In this document: piece by piece, positions 43,661 to 52,378 of the stretch | Numbering within the stretch: the first letter of the stretch is position 1 | How the letters are laid out: the number at the start of each line of letters is the position of its first letter | NCBI RefSeq assembly: GCF_002954245.1 | Contig: NZ_PPTG01000009.1 | Span: forward strand, 429,461 to 493,460 | Reading direction: 5' to 3' | DNA from: Cryobacterium aureum | Lineage (GTDB): Bacteria > Actinomycetota > Actinomycetes > Actinomycetales > Microbacteriaceae | Length of the DNA: 64,000 nt | Translations under genes and position numbers: made by a program | Notes under the pieces: model-generated | What the model was told of the DNA's origin: nothing | What the model saw: the letters and a program-made list of their open reading frames with translations, nothing else | Databases searched by the model: none

Positions 43661-44911
43661 CTACTCCTCGTGTCGACGGTCCAGCCGCGGACAAAGCTCC
43701 TGCAGGAGCCTTGTCCACCGGCTATGGGAAGGGCAGGAGACCTTCCCATCAACGATGTTGTTGATTTCTCCCCCCAGAGTGGCACCCCTCACAGCCGATG
43801 TCAACGGTTCTGTAGATTCAAGGGCAGGAGGCTCCCCTTCAGGAGACTTCTTTTGCCGCAGCCTCCTGGGCCGGTGGTGATTCTCATCTGCAAAAATCTT
43901 GGCGGAAGTGTAGAGGGTCTCAGCGCGGCGGGCGAACTCGCTGGTACCGGAGTTCCGGGTGAGGGTCTTGAACGTCCCGTGGACGGGAGCAGGGCTCAGC
44001 CGCAGGGAGGCTGAGTTGAGACTGCGCGCCACCACGGCTTCACCGTGCCTTCGGGCAGGATGCCTGTCGACGACGGTTGAAAACTGAGCCACTATCGGCG
44101 GTGAAAACTGAGCCACTTGTTGTGTGTTCTCTTGTGCCGCGTTCTCGGCGCGGACTGAAGGTAAAGATTCGATCCCGGTGTTGTGCAGTCGGTAGCTGGT
44201 GCCTTTGAGGGTGAGGACGTCGGCGTGGTGGACGATGCGGTCGATCATGGCTGCAGCGACGATCTGATCGCCGAACACGTCGCCCCAGCGGGCGAATGCC
44301 AGGTTTGACGTCAAAATCAGGGATGCGTGTTCGTAACGGGATGAGACGAGTTGGAAGAACGGGTTCGCGGCGTCTTGTTCAAACGGGATGTAGCCGACTT
44401 CGTCAACGATGACGAGCCCATAACGACGCAGTTTCACGAGCTCGTGCGGGAGCCGGCCGAGGTGGTGCGCGGTTTGGAGCCGGGCGACCCATTCGACTGC
44501 GGTCGCGAACAGCACCCGGTGGCCGGCGTGGGCGGCTTTGAGGCCGAGACCGATCGCGAGGTGCGTATTTCCGGTGCCGGGAGGGCCGAGCAACACGACG
44601 TTTTGCGCTTCGGCGAGGAAGGATCCGGTCGCGAGGTGGGCGATGGTGTCGCGGCGCAACGCGGGCTGATGGTCGAAATTGAAGTCTTCCAAAGATTTCC
44701 GGGCCGGGAACCCGGCAGCTCGGATACGGATCTCGGCCCCGGACGCTTCCCGCGCGGATACTTCCCGGGAGAGCACCGCGGCAAGGTATTCCTCGTGAGT
44801 CCAGGCGGCCTGCCGGGCTTGCTCGGCCAGCCGGGTGGCGGCGTCGCGAATGCGCGGTGCTTTGAGCGCTCGAGCGAGATACTCGATCTCACTGCTGGTC
44901 GTGTCGCCCAT
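43661..44911 (-). CDS. istB: IS21-family helper ATPase with defective Walker A and read-through end
   Basis: Residues 1-250 are a typical IstB: RKSLEDFNFDHQPAL, VVLLGPPGTGNTHLAIGLG, YGLVIVDEVGYIPFEQDAAN (Walker B) and ILTSNLAFARWGDVFGD. The Walker A lysine is replaced by asparagine (GTGNTH for GTGKTH), which should abolish ATP binding. The frame has no stop at the element end and runs through the terminal repeats (VAQFSPPIVAQFSTVVD) about 135 codons into the P450 leader. The ATG at 44911 shares its A with the istA stop (TAATG). Confidence 0.87.
   Translation of the reverse strand: MGDTTSSEIEYLARALKAPRIRDAATRLAEQARQAAWTHEEYLAAVLSREVSAREASGAEIRIRAAGFPARKSLEDFNFDHQPALRRDTIAHLATGSFLAEAQNVVLLGPPGTGNTHLAIGLGLKAAHAGHRVLFATAVEWVARLQTAHHLGRLPHELVKLRRYGLVIVDEVGYIPFEQDAANPFFQLVSSRYEHASLILTSNLAFARWGDVFGDQIVAAAMIDRIVHHADVLTLKGTSYRLHNTGIESLPSVRAENAAQENTQQVAQFSPPIVAQFSTVVDRHPARRHGEAVVARSLNSASLRLSPAPVHGTFKTLTRNSGTSEFARRAETLYTSAKIFADENHHRPRRLRQKKSPEGEPPALESTEPLTSAVRGATLGGEINNIVDGKVSCPSHSRWTRLLQELCPRLDRRHEE
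43749..43764. promoter_or_regulatory. type 1 operator in the P450 leader
   Basis: TCAACGATGTTGTTGA, between the predicted promoter and the P450 start. Confidence 0.68.
43801..43816. promoter_or_regulatory. type 1 operator at the P450 promoter
   Basis: TCAACGGTTCTGTAGA. On the minus strand it is followed by TTGACA and, after 17 bp, CACTCT. It lies 52 bp from the operator at 43749, which would allow looping. Confidence 0.7.
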
Positions 44912-46170
44912 TACACGGCCTCCTCGTCCAGACCTTGGACGTCGAAGTTGACGCCGAACGCGGTGTCGTAGTCGGCCAGATCCCGCAGCAAGTCCGCATC
45001 CGCCGGCGCCGCCGGATGTTGAAAAGCGCGGCGCAACCGACCGGCTTGAACCACATGGGTGGGATCGGTGATGGTCTGCGCGGTCGACCACACCCGGTCA
45101 TGACAGGCCACCACGCGCTCGTCCAACCGCACCGTCACCTGAGACAAAGTAGCGGTGACGTCGACCAATCGGCCGATCGCGGTCGGGTCCACCGAGTAAT
45201 CATTGCTGGCGACACGCACGTAGTAGTCCCGCGGCAGCCGCACCCGTTCGGTGAAGCCGACCAGCGGGGCCAGCGGGGCCAGCGGGGCCAGCGGGGCCAG
45301 CGGCGGCATCGGCAACATCATGACCCGGTCCTGGCCGATGAACTCGATCGGTTTGCCGCCCAACCGGCGGACAGTCCGGGCGTTGGCCGTGGGGAGCCAG
45401 TCGGCTAGCTGCCGGTTGAAATCGTCAGGGCTGGTGAAGCTGCGCCCGGGCAGGAACGACGTCTCCAAGTACTGGTTGGCGCGTTCGACGATTCCCTTGG
45501 ATTCCGGATCGAACGGTTTGAGCTGCACGATCTTCGTCGCCAACATTCCGGTGAATGCGCCGACGCCGGCGGCGAAATGGTTGCCACGGCCGATGCCTGC
45601 CTCGTTGTCCCAGATCAGCCGCCGCGGCACTGCCAGCATCTGGGTCGAGATCAGCTGCCACATCCCGGCCAGCATATCCGGCGTCGTTCGCGAGTGCAGC
45701 ATCACCGCCGTGATGAAGCGGGAGAATCCAGACATCATCACCAGCACTGGCGGCGACCCCGTCTGGCCAGGTCCCAACGGGATCTTCACCGGCGGAAACC
45801 ACAAATCGCACTGGGTTTGATCCCCGGCCGCATAGTTCAACCGGTCGGCCGGATCCGCCGGCGCATACTCCGGCCGCAACCGCGCAACGGTCTCACGAAA
45901 CCAAGTAATCGACCCGGTCCACGCCAACCGCTCAGCCAACACCGTCGCCGGCATCCGCGCATTCTGCGACAACAACTCCCGAATCCGCGGTTCCAGAGAC
46001 CGCATCCCCGACGACCGATCGACGCCCTCATATTTGGGCGGTTTCTCTGACTTGATCGCCTTCGCGATCGTGTTCCGCGCGATGCCCAACCGCTTCGCGA
46101 TCTCCCGCTGCGACACGCCCTCATTCACATGAAGGCGACGAACCAAAGCCCACTCTTCCACCGTAATCAC
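44911..46170 (-). CDS. istA: IS21-family DDE transposase
   Basis: This 419-residue protein has an N-terminal HTH (NEGVSQREIAKRLGIARNTI) and the DDE catalytic acids in AAGDQTQCDLWF, LIWDNEAGIGRGN and FDPESKGIVERAN, then a C-terminal beta domain. It would cut and join the element ends together with IstB. In the middle lies PLAPLAPLAPLAPL, made by a tandem 9-bp repeat (45261-45304), an insertion not usual for IstA. The start is GTG at 46170. Confidence 0.92.
   Translation of the reverse strand: MITVEEWALVRRLHVNEGVSQREIAKRLGIARNTIAKAIKSEKPPKYEGVDRSSGMRSLEPRIRELLSQNARMPATVLAERLAWTGSITWFRETVARLRPEYAPADPADRLNYAAGDQTQCDLWFPPVKIPLGPGQTGSPPVLVMMSGFSRFITAVMLHSRTTPDMLAGMWQLISTQMLAVPRRLIWDNEAGIGRGNHFAAGVGAFTGMLATKIVQLKPFDPESKGIVERANQYLETSFLPGRSFTSPDDFNRQLADWLPTANARTVRRLGGKPIEFIGQDRVMMLPMPPLAPLAPLAPLAPLVGFTERVRLPRDYYVRVASNDYSVDPTAIGRLVDVTATLSQVTVRLDERVVACHDRVWSTAQTITDPTHVVQAGRLRRAFQHPAAPADADLLRDLADYDTAFGVNFDVQGLDEEAV
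45261..45304. repeat. 9-bp tandem repeat inside istA
   Basis: CCAGCGGGG occurs four times and then partially a fifth. It encodes repeated Leu-Ala-Pro in frame, so copy number can vary without shifting the frame. Confidence 0.9.
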
Positions 46171-46239
46171 CCATCAATCGCGCTAAGGCGGCTCAGTTTT
46201 CACCGTCGATTCTGGCTCAATTTCCAACCGTCGCTGACA

Positions 46240-46620
46240 GATTCCGTTTCCAGAGGCGTATTCCTTCGCCCGGCGGTGCACTTCGGCCATCACGTTCTAG
46301 GCGGTCCAAACGGAGCGCTTGTCGGACACGGTGGCGATGATCTGCGCCGCTGTAGCGTCCAGATCAACTTCCGTGGCCCGGGTCCGTTCGGTATCGCCGC
46401 GCGCCGACGTGATGGCGGAAAGTTCATACTCGCTGTAGAGCGTCTGGGCTTCTGCCCGCCACAGCACAGCCTGTTCGGCCAGCGTCCTGGCCGTTGCCTT
46501 GTCGGGGCCGGTGTCTGGGGCCGCGGGCTGGGCGAGTTTGATCAGCGCGGCCCTGTCAGGGCTGTGGCCGTGTTGTTCCTCGCAGGCCTGGCACAGTCCT
46601 GCGAGGCTTTGGCGGATACT
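46240..46620 (-). pseudogene. fragment resembling the C-terminal part of a MobF/TraA-type relaxase
   Basis: On the minus strand an open reading from about 46620 gives TARTLAEQAVLWRAEAQTLY and ERTRATEVDLDATAAQIIA, then VSDKRSVWTA, a TAG at 46297-46299, and NVMAEVHRRAKEYASGNG. The whole looks like the helical C-terminal region of actinobacterial conjugative relaxases, where WTxWN followed by AExxRR is common; the TAG would replace a TGG. The IS21 sits immediately beyond. Recognition is from memory and should be treated as tentative. Confidence 0.5.
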
Positions 46621-46679
46621 TTAACCGTCCCATCGTGCACTCTCCGGGATGTTCTGGCGCTCTCCGCGACCGACCCCGG

Positions 46680-46849
46680 AGTCCACTCGCCATAGGCCGA
46701 TCCCTACCGCCCACGAGGAATACGTGGGAGGTGGATGTCAACAATGGCTCACCCATCAAACGCGCTCTCGTGGTCCAGGTGATGAGCGCTCCGGACCCCT
46801 TATCCTCGAGGCCGGTCACTTCGCAATCGAGCTCTACCTCGGCGGACAC
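46680..46849 (-). pseudogene. N-terminal fragment of a hot-dog (MaoC-like) protein
   Basis: A GTG start 18 bp after the SDR stop begins VSAEVELDCEVTGLEDKGSG followed by LITWTTRARL and TSTSHVFLVGG, the beta pattern of an acyl dehydratase of the MaoC group. The reading then loses similarity where the relaxase-like sequence starts. It was probably part of the BVMO-SDR operon before truncation. Confidence 0.5.
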
Positions 46850-46867
46850 CGGAATCGAAAGGCACGA

Positions 46868-47623
46868 TCAGAGGATGCTCGGCTTGCCAGACACACTCAG
46901 CACCTGACCTGTGACGTACCCGGCTCGCTCGCCCGCGAAGAAAGACACCGCGTTCGCGACATCATCGGGGAGGCCGACTCGTTTAATTGCATTGCTCACG
47001 ATGCGATCGGCGGCCATGTCCGCATAATCCATCCCGAGCCGCTCTGCAGTACCGCGCGTCAGCTCGCTGTCGATGTGGCCGGGCTGAACCACATTAACGG
47101 TGATGCCGAATCGTCCGAGTTCGAGGGAGAGCGTGCGGGCGAGCCCCTGCAAGCCGGCCTTCGCGGCCGAATAGTTCGACTGCCCGCGCCATCCGCCGGT
47201 AGACGTTGACCCGATGAACACGATTCGACCAAAGCCGTTCGGAACCATCTGTGCCTGGGCGGCGCGGCTGGTCAAGAACGCACCCGTAAGATGGGTTTCA
47301 AGCACGGTGTGCCAGTCCTCGTCGGTCATGCGGTGGATCAGCGCATCGCGCGTGACACCCGCATTGCTGACGAGGATATCGAGAGACCCGAAAGCGTCGG
47401 TCGTCGCGGCGACGGCAGCATCCACTTGCTCCCGATCGGTCACGTCGCACGTTACTGCGATCGCCCGGCCGCCCGCAGCACGAATGGACTCTGCCACCGC
47501 CTCGCTCTCGGGTTTACGTCTGGCCGCGACGGCGACCGCCACCCCATCGGAACCAAGCCGGCGGGCGATCGCGGCGCCGAGTCCCTGGGATGCTCCCGTT
47601 ACCAAGGCGGTGCGCACGGCCAT
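46868..47623 (-). CDS. SDR-family 3-oxoacyl reductase-like protein
   Basis: This 251-residue FabG-like SDR has TALVTGASQGLGAAIARRL, SNAGVTRDALIHRMTDEDW, the catalytic FIGSTSTGGWRGQSNYSAAK and VTGQVLSVSGK at the end. It would interconvert 3-hydroxy and 3-keto acyl thioesters or a similar pair with NADP(H). Its ATG shares a base with the BVMO stop (TGATG), so it is translationally coupled to that gene. Confidence 0.9.
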   Translation of the reverse strand: MAVRTALVTGASQGLGAAIARRLGSDGVAVAVAARRKPESEAVAESIRAAGGRAIAVTCDVTDREQVDAAVAATTDAFGSLDILVSNAGVTRDALIHRMTDEDWHTVLETHLTGAFLTSRAAQAQMVPNGFGRIVFIGSTSTGGWRGQSNYSAAKAGLQGLARTLSLELGRFGITVNVVQPGHIDSELTRGTAERLGMDYADMAADRIVSNAIKRVGLPDDVANAVSFFAGERAGYVTGQVLSVSGKPSIL

Positions 47624-49587
47624 CAGGCTGGCTGTTGCAGTAACGCCGCCGACTCGTTGACTCGAAGTGTGTAGTTCTCGAAGTCAGGACGCTGCGTGAA
47701 CTCCCAGTACTCGAGGTTGAGAAACGGCATCACGAAGATGACGCGACCTTTCGAGTTGCGGTAGTAAGTTCCGAAGCCAGGGTGAGTCCACACGGTCTTC
47801 GCGTGCAGATCATCGACCACCTCGTTGTAGCGAGCGGTCACGTCTTCCCTCGCGTCGATCGCCGTGATGCCTTGTTCGAGCATCCCGGTGATCAGGTCGC
47901 GCAAATATCGCATCTGAACTTCCATGAAGTACATGAAGCTCCCGCTGCCGGGGAACGAGTGCGGACCGCCGAGCATGAAGAAGTTAGGGAAGTTCGGGAT
48001 GGAGACGCCGAGGTAGGCCTTGGGGTCGTCCCCTTCCCACACCTCGCGGAGGTGGACACCCTCCACACCACGAACTTCGAGCGAGTCAAGAAAGTAGGCG
48101 GCGTGGAACCCCGTGGCCCAGATAATGACGTCGACGTCGATATGCTCGCCGGCACTATCGACGAGTCCGCTTGCGTCCACCGACGTGACCCCCTCGGTAA
48201 GCAGAGTGACGTTGTCCCGCTTGAGGGTCGAGTACCAACCGTTGTCGAGAAGGATCCGTTTGCCGAACGGGGGGAAGTCGGGCAGCGCTTTCTCGTATAG
48301 GTCCGGACGGCCAGCCAACTGCTCTTGAAGGTAACGCGTGAACAACTTTCGGTGGCCATCGTTGACGGCGTTGACTGATCGCTCTGGGTGTTCCCATCCG
48401 GGATCGATCCGCAGTGCGTTGATCACCTTGTCGCCGAACTGCCAGAACAGGCGCACCCAACTCCACGCGTGGTAGAGGCGCACGTGCTGCAGCAGGGTAC
48501 GCTCCTCCCCGGCGATGTCCTCACGGAACAGATCGAAGGGCGCTACCCACTGCGGGGAACGTTGGAAGATCGTAATGTGCTCCGCAAGGGGGGCGATCTC
48601 GGGGGCGATCTGCTGCGAGCTGGCACCGACGCCCACGATTGCGACTCTCTTGCCGCGAACGTCGAAGCCCTCTGGCCAGTTCGACGAGTGGAACTGCGTT
48701 CCGGTGAAGGTGTCCATTCCCCTGATGTCTGGAAGGCGCGGTTTATTCAGCGAGCCGACGGCACTGATGACAATGTTCGCGATGTACTCGGCGACGAACC
48801 CATCCGGCCCGCGAACTTCGACGGTCCAGAGGCTTGTCTCGTCGCTGTACGTGGCGCTCAGCACCTCGGACTCGAATTGCACCTGATCTGCGGCGTGCAG
48901 CTGATCGAGCACATCGGTGAAGTACGAGTGAAGCTCGTCACGCAGCTCGAAGTGTTTCTTCCAATCACGATCGATGAAGGAAAAGGAATAGAGGTGACTC
49001 GGGGTGTCGACACCGGCGCCGGGGTACGTGTTCTGGTACCACACGCCGCCAGCTTCCTTCGCTCGCTCGAACACCGTGAAGTCGATGCCCATCTCTTGGA
49101 GGTAATGGATTGCCACGAGACCCGCAACCCCTAGGCCGATCACGACAACCTTGTACCCGTCGGGCGCATCAATCGGCTGTGTCTCTTTCAGGTCCGCTCC
49201 GGTAGCCGAGCGACGACGAAGTTCGCCCGCGAGAAGGGGACCGTAACGGTCGTCGACCTTTTCGCCGAGGAAGAGGCTCACGAGTTCTACCGTGCGCTCG
49301 GGCGACAGCTCGGCCACTGCGGGCTCATTCCCCGCCTGCAAGTAGAGGATTGCGTCGACTGCGGCGTCGCGGATTTCGGCCTGCACTTCGTCGGGCAGGC
49401 CCCCGGACTCGTGATTATTGAGCCCCCTGCCTCGGGTAGGGCGGTAGCGCTTGCCCAACCACTTCTCGTCGCCAGTAATCTGAAATACGACCATGAGCAG
49501 GGCAGGCACCGCCGCTGTCTGGATCGCATCTCGCAGTTCTGCCTCGCTGAGGGGAGCATCCCCGTTGTCACGCAGTTGTGTAATCAT
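47623..49587 (-). CDS. type I Baeyer-Villiger monooxygenase with N-terminal extension
   Basis: This 654-residue FAD enzyme has about 140 helical residues first, then the Rossmann motif VVVIGLGVAGLVAIHYL, the FERAKEAGGVWYQNTYPGAGVD segment, the BVMO fingerprint FTGTQFHSSNWP and a second Rossmann motif VAIVGVGASSQQIAPE. The extension is like that of 4-hydroxyacetophenone monooxygenase; OTEMO of the Pseudomonas camphor route (about 545 residues) lacks it. It inserts oxygen next to a ketone using NADPH. In this island it is the candidate for lactonising the trimethylcyclopentenylacetyl-CoA ketone. A type 1 operator lies 91 bp upstream. Confidence 0.9.
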   Translation of the reverse strand: MITQLRDNGDAPLSEAELRDAIQTAAVPALLMVVFQITGDEKWLGKRYRPTRGRGLNNHESGGLPDEVQAEIRDAAVDAILYLQAGNEPAVAELSPERTVELVSLFLGEKVDDRYGPLLAGELRRRSATGADLKETQPIDAPDGYKVVVIGLGVAGLVAIHYLQEMGIDFTVFERAKEAGGVWYQNTYPGAGVDTPSHLYSFSFIDRDWKKHFELRDELHSYFTDVLDQLHAADQVQFESEVLSATYSDETSLWTVEVRGPDGFVAEYIANIVISAVGSLNKPRLPDIRGMDTFTGTQFHSSNWPEGFDVRGKRVAIVGVGASSQQIAPEIAPLAEHITIFQRSPQWVAPFDLFREDIAGEERTLLQHVRLYHAWSWVRLFWQFGDKVINALRIDPGWEHPERSVNAVNDGHRKLFTRYLQEQLAGRPDLYEKALPDFPPFGKRILLDNGWYSTLKRDNVTLLTEGVTSVDASGLVDSAGEHIDVDVIIWATGFHAAYFLDSLEVRGVEGVHLREVWEGDDPKAYLGVSIPNFPNFFMLGGPHSFPGSGSFMYFMEVQMRYLRDLITGMLEQGITAIDAREDVTARYNEVVDDLHAKTVWTHPGFGTYYRNSKGRVIFVMPFLNLEYWEFTQRPDFENYTLRVNESAALLQQPA

Positions 49588-49677
49588 GCTTAGAGGGCCT
49601 CACTCGTGGACGGGCGCTTCGAACTGGTCGACTCTGCCCTGGGTTCACTAACATCGTGGCATCATCCAGCGAGGTTG

Positions 49678-49693
49678 TCAACGCGTTAGTTGA
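49678..49693. promoter_or_regulatory. type 1 operator before the BVMO
   Basis: TCAACGCGTTAGTTGA. On the minus strand it overlaps TTGACA, with CACGAT 17 bp downstream. Confidence 0.75.
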
Positions 49694-49850
49694 CTGAAAG
49701 TGTGCAACCTGACGACTCAAGCGTCCTCATCGCGAATGACGTCGTGGGAATGACCCAATGGGCACGGAAGCCAGTCGAATTAATAACCCTGCCTATACTT
49801 TGCTAAGATCGACCGCTTCGATATCGATGCACTAGACGGGAACAACTTTC

Positions 49851-50504
49851 ATGACGCAACCACTGGCGGCCAGCCGCATCTCTCAACGTCGCCAGGCGGC
49901 CCTCGCCGACGGCGGGGCCGACTACAGCGCTAAACGCGCCGACCTCATTCGTGTCGCTGCGATCGTCTTCCGGGAGAAGGGCTATGCCACGGCGACGCTC
50001 AACGACATTGCCGCTCTTTTCGGCACGGACCGCGCGTCACTGTATTACTACGTCGCCAGCAAGGAAGAACTCTTCCAGGAATGCATCCAGAACATCCTGA
50101 ATGCCAATGTCGCAACCGCTGTCCTCATCGCGGACCTGCCTGTTTCACCCCGCGAGAAGTTGACCAAGCTGATCGAAGTGATGATCTCCTCGCAGGTCGA
50201 GCACTTTCCATACATGTATGTCTACATTCAGGAGGACATGCGACAGGTCGTCTCACAGGACGCCGAATGGGCCACCCGCATGGTGGAACAGACACACCGC
50301 CTGGAGAGGTTCTTCATCGACGCCATTCTCGAAGGCGTCGCCGACGGCTCGTTCCGTGCGGGGCTCTCGGCAACCCTTACCGCAAACGGGCTGTTCGGCA
50401 TGTTGCTTTGGACACACCGTTGGTTCGTGCCCGGGCGCAAGTACAGCGCGCAGGACCTCACTTCTACCTTCACGACGCTCTTCTTCGACGGCCTGGCAAA
50501 GTAG
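49851..50504 (+). CDS. TetR/AcrR-family transcriptional regulator
   Basis: This 217-residue TetR protein has an HTH around residues 30-76: DLIRVAAIVFREKGYATATL, DIAALFGTDRASLYYYVASK. The arrangement is like KstR2-type regulators of steroid and terpene CoA-ester catabolism, which respond to CoA thioesters. It is divergent from the BVMO operon, whose type 1 operator lies about 160 bp away, and convergent with the crotonase at 50508, with only 3 bp between the genes. TATACT at 49793 may be its -10. It is a candidate repressor of either operator class. Confidence 0.87.
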   Translation: MTQPLAASRISQRRQAALADGGADYSAKRADLIRVAAIVFREKGYATATLNDIAALFGTDRASLYYYVASKEELFQECIQNILNANVATAVLIADLPVSPREKLTKLIEVMISSQVEHFPYMYVYIQEDMRQVVSQDAEWATRMVEQTHRLERFFIDAILEGVADGSFRAGLSATLTANGLFGMLLWTHRWFVPGRKYSAQDLTSTFTTLFFDGLAK

Positions 50505-50507
50505 CAC

Positions 50508-51284
50508 CTACGAGCGCGAGCTCGACCGAGACGCGAATTCCCTGATGCGCGACTTCGTATCCGGGCGGGCTGAAAGCGCAGCGATCAAGTCGGCCTCAGC
50601 CTTCAGATGTGCTGCATAACCGTCAATGGACTCTCGCGCGAGAAGACGCTTTGTCGGGCCCAGCGACTGGGTTGCTCCTCCGGTAAGCCGGGCTGCGAGT
50701 TCCGCTACGCGCGTAGCGAGCGAATCCTCCGCGACCAGTTCGTTGGCCAGGCCCCACTGGAAGGCGTCCGTGGCACCAACCACCTGGCCAGCGAGGAGCA
50801 CAGACGAAGCGCGCATCGGACCGATCACCTTCGGGAGGAGGTACGACACCCCGCAATCCGGGGTGAGCCCGACCACGCCATAAGCGCCAATGAATGAAGC
50901 ATTCTCCGTCGCGATGACAAGATCAGCGTTGAGTACGATACCAAGACCTGCTCCCGCCGCTGGCCCCTGAACGGCAGCGATCACGATCACGCCAGAGGTT
51001 GCAAGTGCGAGGAGCGCCTCGTGCATCGTGCTGGCGAGTCGGCCGGTGAATTCGGCAGGATCGTCCGCCTCCGACATTCCGATTACGTCGCCGCCGCCGC
51101 AGAAGAACCGGCCGTTGCCGGCCAGGACGATGACGCGACAGCCGGGGTCGGACACGGCCGACGCGACGGCGTCACGGAACGCGTCGGCCAGCTCAGGGCT
51201 CAGTGCGTTCGCCTCCTTTGGGCGGTTGAACGTCAGGCTGGTGACGCCCGCGGCGCTGGTGACCTCGAGAACTCGAACTGACAT
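50508..51284 (-). CDS. crotonase-family protein, isomerase-like
   Basis: This 258-residue crotonase has GRFFCGGGDVIGMSEADDP and QGPAAGAGLGIVLNADLVIA. The first Glu position is not acidic, and the second region is GVVGLTPDCGVSYLLPKVIG with an Asp as in PaaG-type enoyl-CoA isomerases. Double-bond migration is more likely than hydration. Its ATG shares a base with the stop of the SDR at 51284 (TGATG). A tandem type 2 operator pair precedes this two-gene operon. Confidence 0.88.
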   Translation of the reverse strand: MSVRVLEVTSAAGVTSLTFNRPKEANALSPELADAFRDAVASAVSDPGCRVIVLAGNGRFFCGGGDVIGMSEADDPAEFTGRLASTMHEALLALATSGVIVIAAVQGPAAGAGLGIVLNADLVIATENASFIGAYGVVGLTPDCGVSYLLPKVIGPMRASSVLLAGQVVGATDAFQWGLANELVAEDSLATRVAELAARLTGGATQSLGPTKRLLARESIDGYAAHLKAEADLIAALSARPDTKSRIREFASRSSSRS

Positions 51285-52045
51285 CAGCGCGGTCCAAGTC
51301 GAACGGCGCCATCGAGGCGGATCGTTTCGCCGTTCAGCATCGGGTTCTCCACGATATGCGAAACAAGCGCGGCATATTCGGCGGGCTGGCCAAGCCGGGA
51401 AGGATGCGGCGTCTGTGCACCGAGCGACTCGATCGATTCAGGCGGCAGTGAGTCAAACATCGGCGTGTGAAATAGACCGGGCGCGATTGTCATCACACGA
51501 ATCTTGTACTGCGCAAGGTCCCGGGCTATGGGCAGGGTCATGCCAGCGATACCCGCTTTTGAAGCGGAATAGGCCGCTTGTCCGATCTGTCCGTCGAACG
51601 CGGCGACGGATGCCGTATTGACAATCACCCCACGCTCCTCAGCCTCGGTCGGGCTTTCCATCATCCGTGCAGCGGCGAGCCTCAGTACGTTGAATGTTCC
51701 AACCAGGTTAATCTCAACCACTCGCCGAAAGACGTCGAGCGGAAACGGCCCTCGCTTGCCGACAACACGTGAGGCGCTGGAAATTCCCGCACAGTTGACG
51801 ACAATATCGAGTCCGCCGAACTGATCGGTCCCAGCGACAGCCAACTGGACATCAGATTCACTCGTCACATCGGTAGGGACGAATGCGACCATTTTGCCGA
51901 GCTCTGCGGCGATCTCGGCGCCGGGCGAGGTTGCCAAGTCTGCGATAACCACCGACGCTCCCCGCGCAACAAGGAGTCGGGAGGTGGCGAGCCCGAGCCC
52001 GGAGGCACCTCCGGTAATCAGGGCGACTTTGCCGGTGATGTCCAT
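51284..52045 (-). CDS. 3-hydroxyacyl-CoA dehydrogenase of SDR type
   Basis: This 253-residue SDR has [53 protein letters not shown] before the catalytic lysine, and [13 protein letters not shown]. This pattern is that of type 2 (HSD17B10-like) 3-hydroxyacyl-CoA dehydrogenases used in branched-chain and steroid side-chain oxidation. The ATG at 52045 follows GGAG; in-frame codons further upstream are ignored because they run into the operators. It starts the operon with the isomerase-like crotonase. Confidence 0.9.
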   Translation of the reverse strand: MDITGKVALITGGASGLGLATSRLLVARGASVVIADLATSPGAEIAAELGKMVAFVPTDVTSESDVQLAVAGTDQFGGLDIVVNCAGISSASRVVGKRGPFPLDVFRRVVEINLVGTFNVLRLAAARMMESPTEAEERGVIVNTASVAAFDGQIGQAAYSASKAGIAGMTLPIARDLAQYKIRVMTIAPGLFHTPMFDSLPPESIESLGAQTPHPSRLGQPAEYAALVSHIVENPMLNGETIRLDGAVRLGPR

Positions 52046-52069
52046 ATGAACTCCATTTCGAGGAAAATT

Positions 52070-52107
52070 TACTTGGATAACAAAGTAAGTACTAGGTAAT
52101 GCTAGCA
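52070..52107. promoter_or_regulatory. tandem type 2 operators before the SDR-crotonase operon
   Basis: TACTTGGATAACAAAGTA (52070-52087) and TACTAGGTAATGCTAGCA (52090-52107) start 20 bp apart, the same architecture as before mmsA and etfB. Confidence 0.72.
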
Positions 52108-52331
52108 ATCTGGCTTGGTGTCGGGAAGACCCAGTGAATCGGAATTGCCTGCGACACGGCCATCAAACCACGCGAACGTTGATAAGTCGTCGGGGTGAGC
52201 CGTGCGCTGCGGAGTATCAAAGTTCCGTGTTTCGGGACCGGCAGGAGCATCGGTAAGCCCGCGCTCAGCCATGGCCCATTGACACTTCGACTACACGACC
52301 GAGCCGCCGCACCTCGGAATCCTATTCGAGT

Positions 52332-52347
52332 TCAACACGATCGTTGA
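52332..52347. promoter_or_regulatory. type 1 operator and promoter of the SDR at 52379
   Basis: TCAACACGATCGTTGA overlaps TTGACA (52344-52349); TAGCTT follows after exactly 17 bp (52367-52372). The ATG is only 6 nt beyond the -10 box, so the mRNA is probably leaderless. Confidence 0.78.
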
Positions 52348-52378
52348 CATGACGTCGGCGACTCGCTAGCTTTGCCTC

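Larger units (their letters stand above)
44065..46239. mobile_element. IS21-family insertion sequence
   Basis: The element carries istA and istB between multiple terminal repeats. The left end reads TGTCGACGACGGTTG and the right end, inverted, TGTCAGCGACGGTTG. Each is followed by an internal copy of CGGTGAAAACTGAG, about 28 bp further in. Paired repeats at both ends are typical of IS21. The flanks (GATGCC left, GATTCC right) match in 5 of 6 bases, so an exact target duplication is not evident. It has inserted upstream of the P450 operon and beside a relaxase-like remnant. Confidence 0.82.

Noticed and set aside
44059..46245. Exact target-site duplication of the IS21
   Set aside because: GATGCC on the left and GATTCC on the right differ at one base, so I do not call a duplication.
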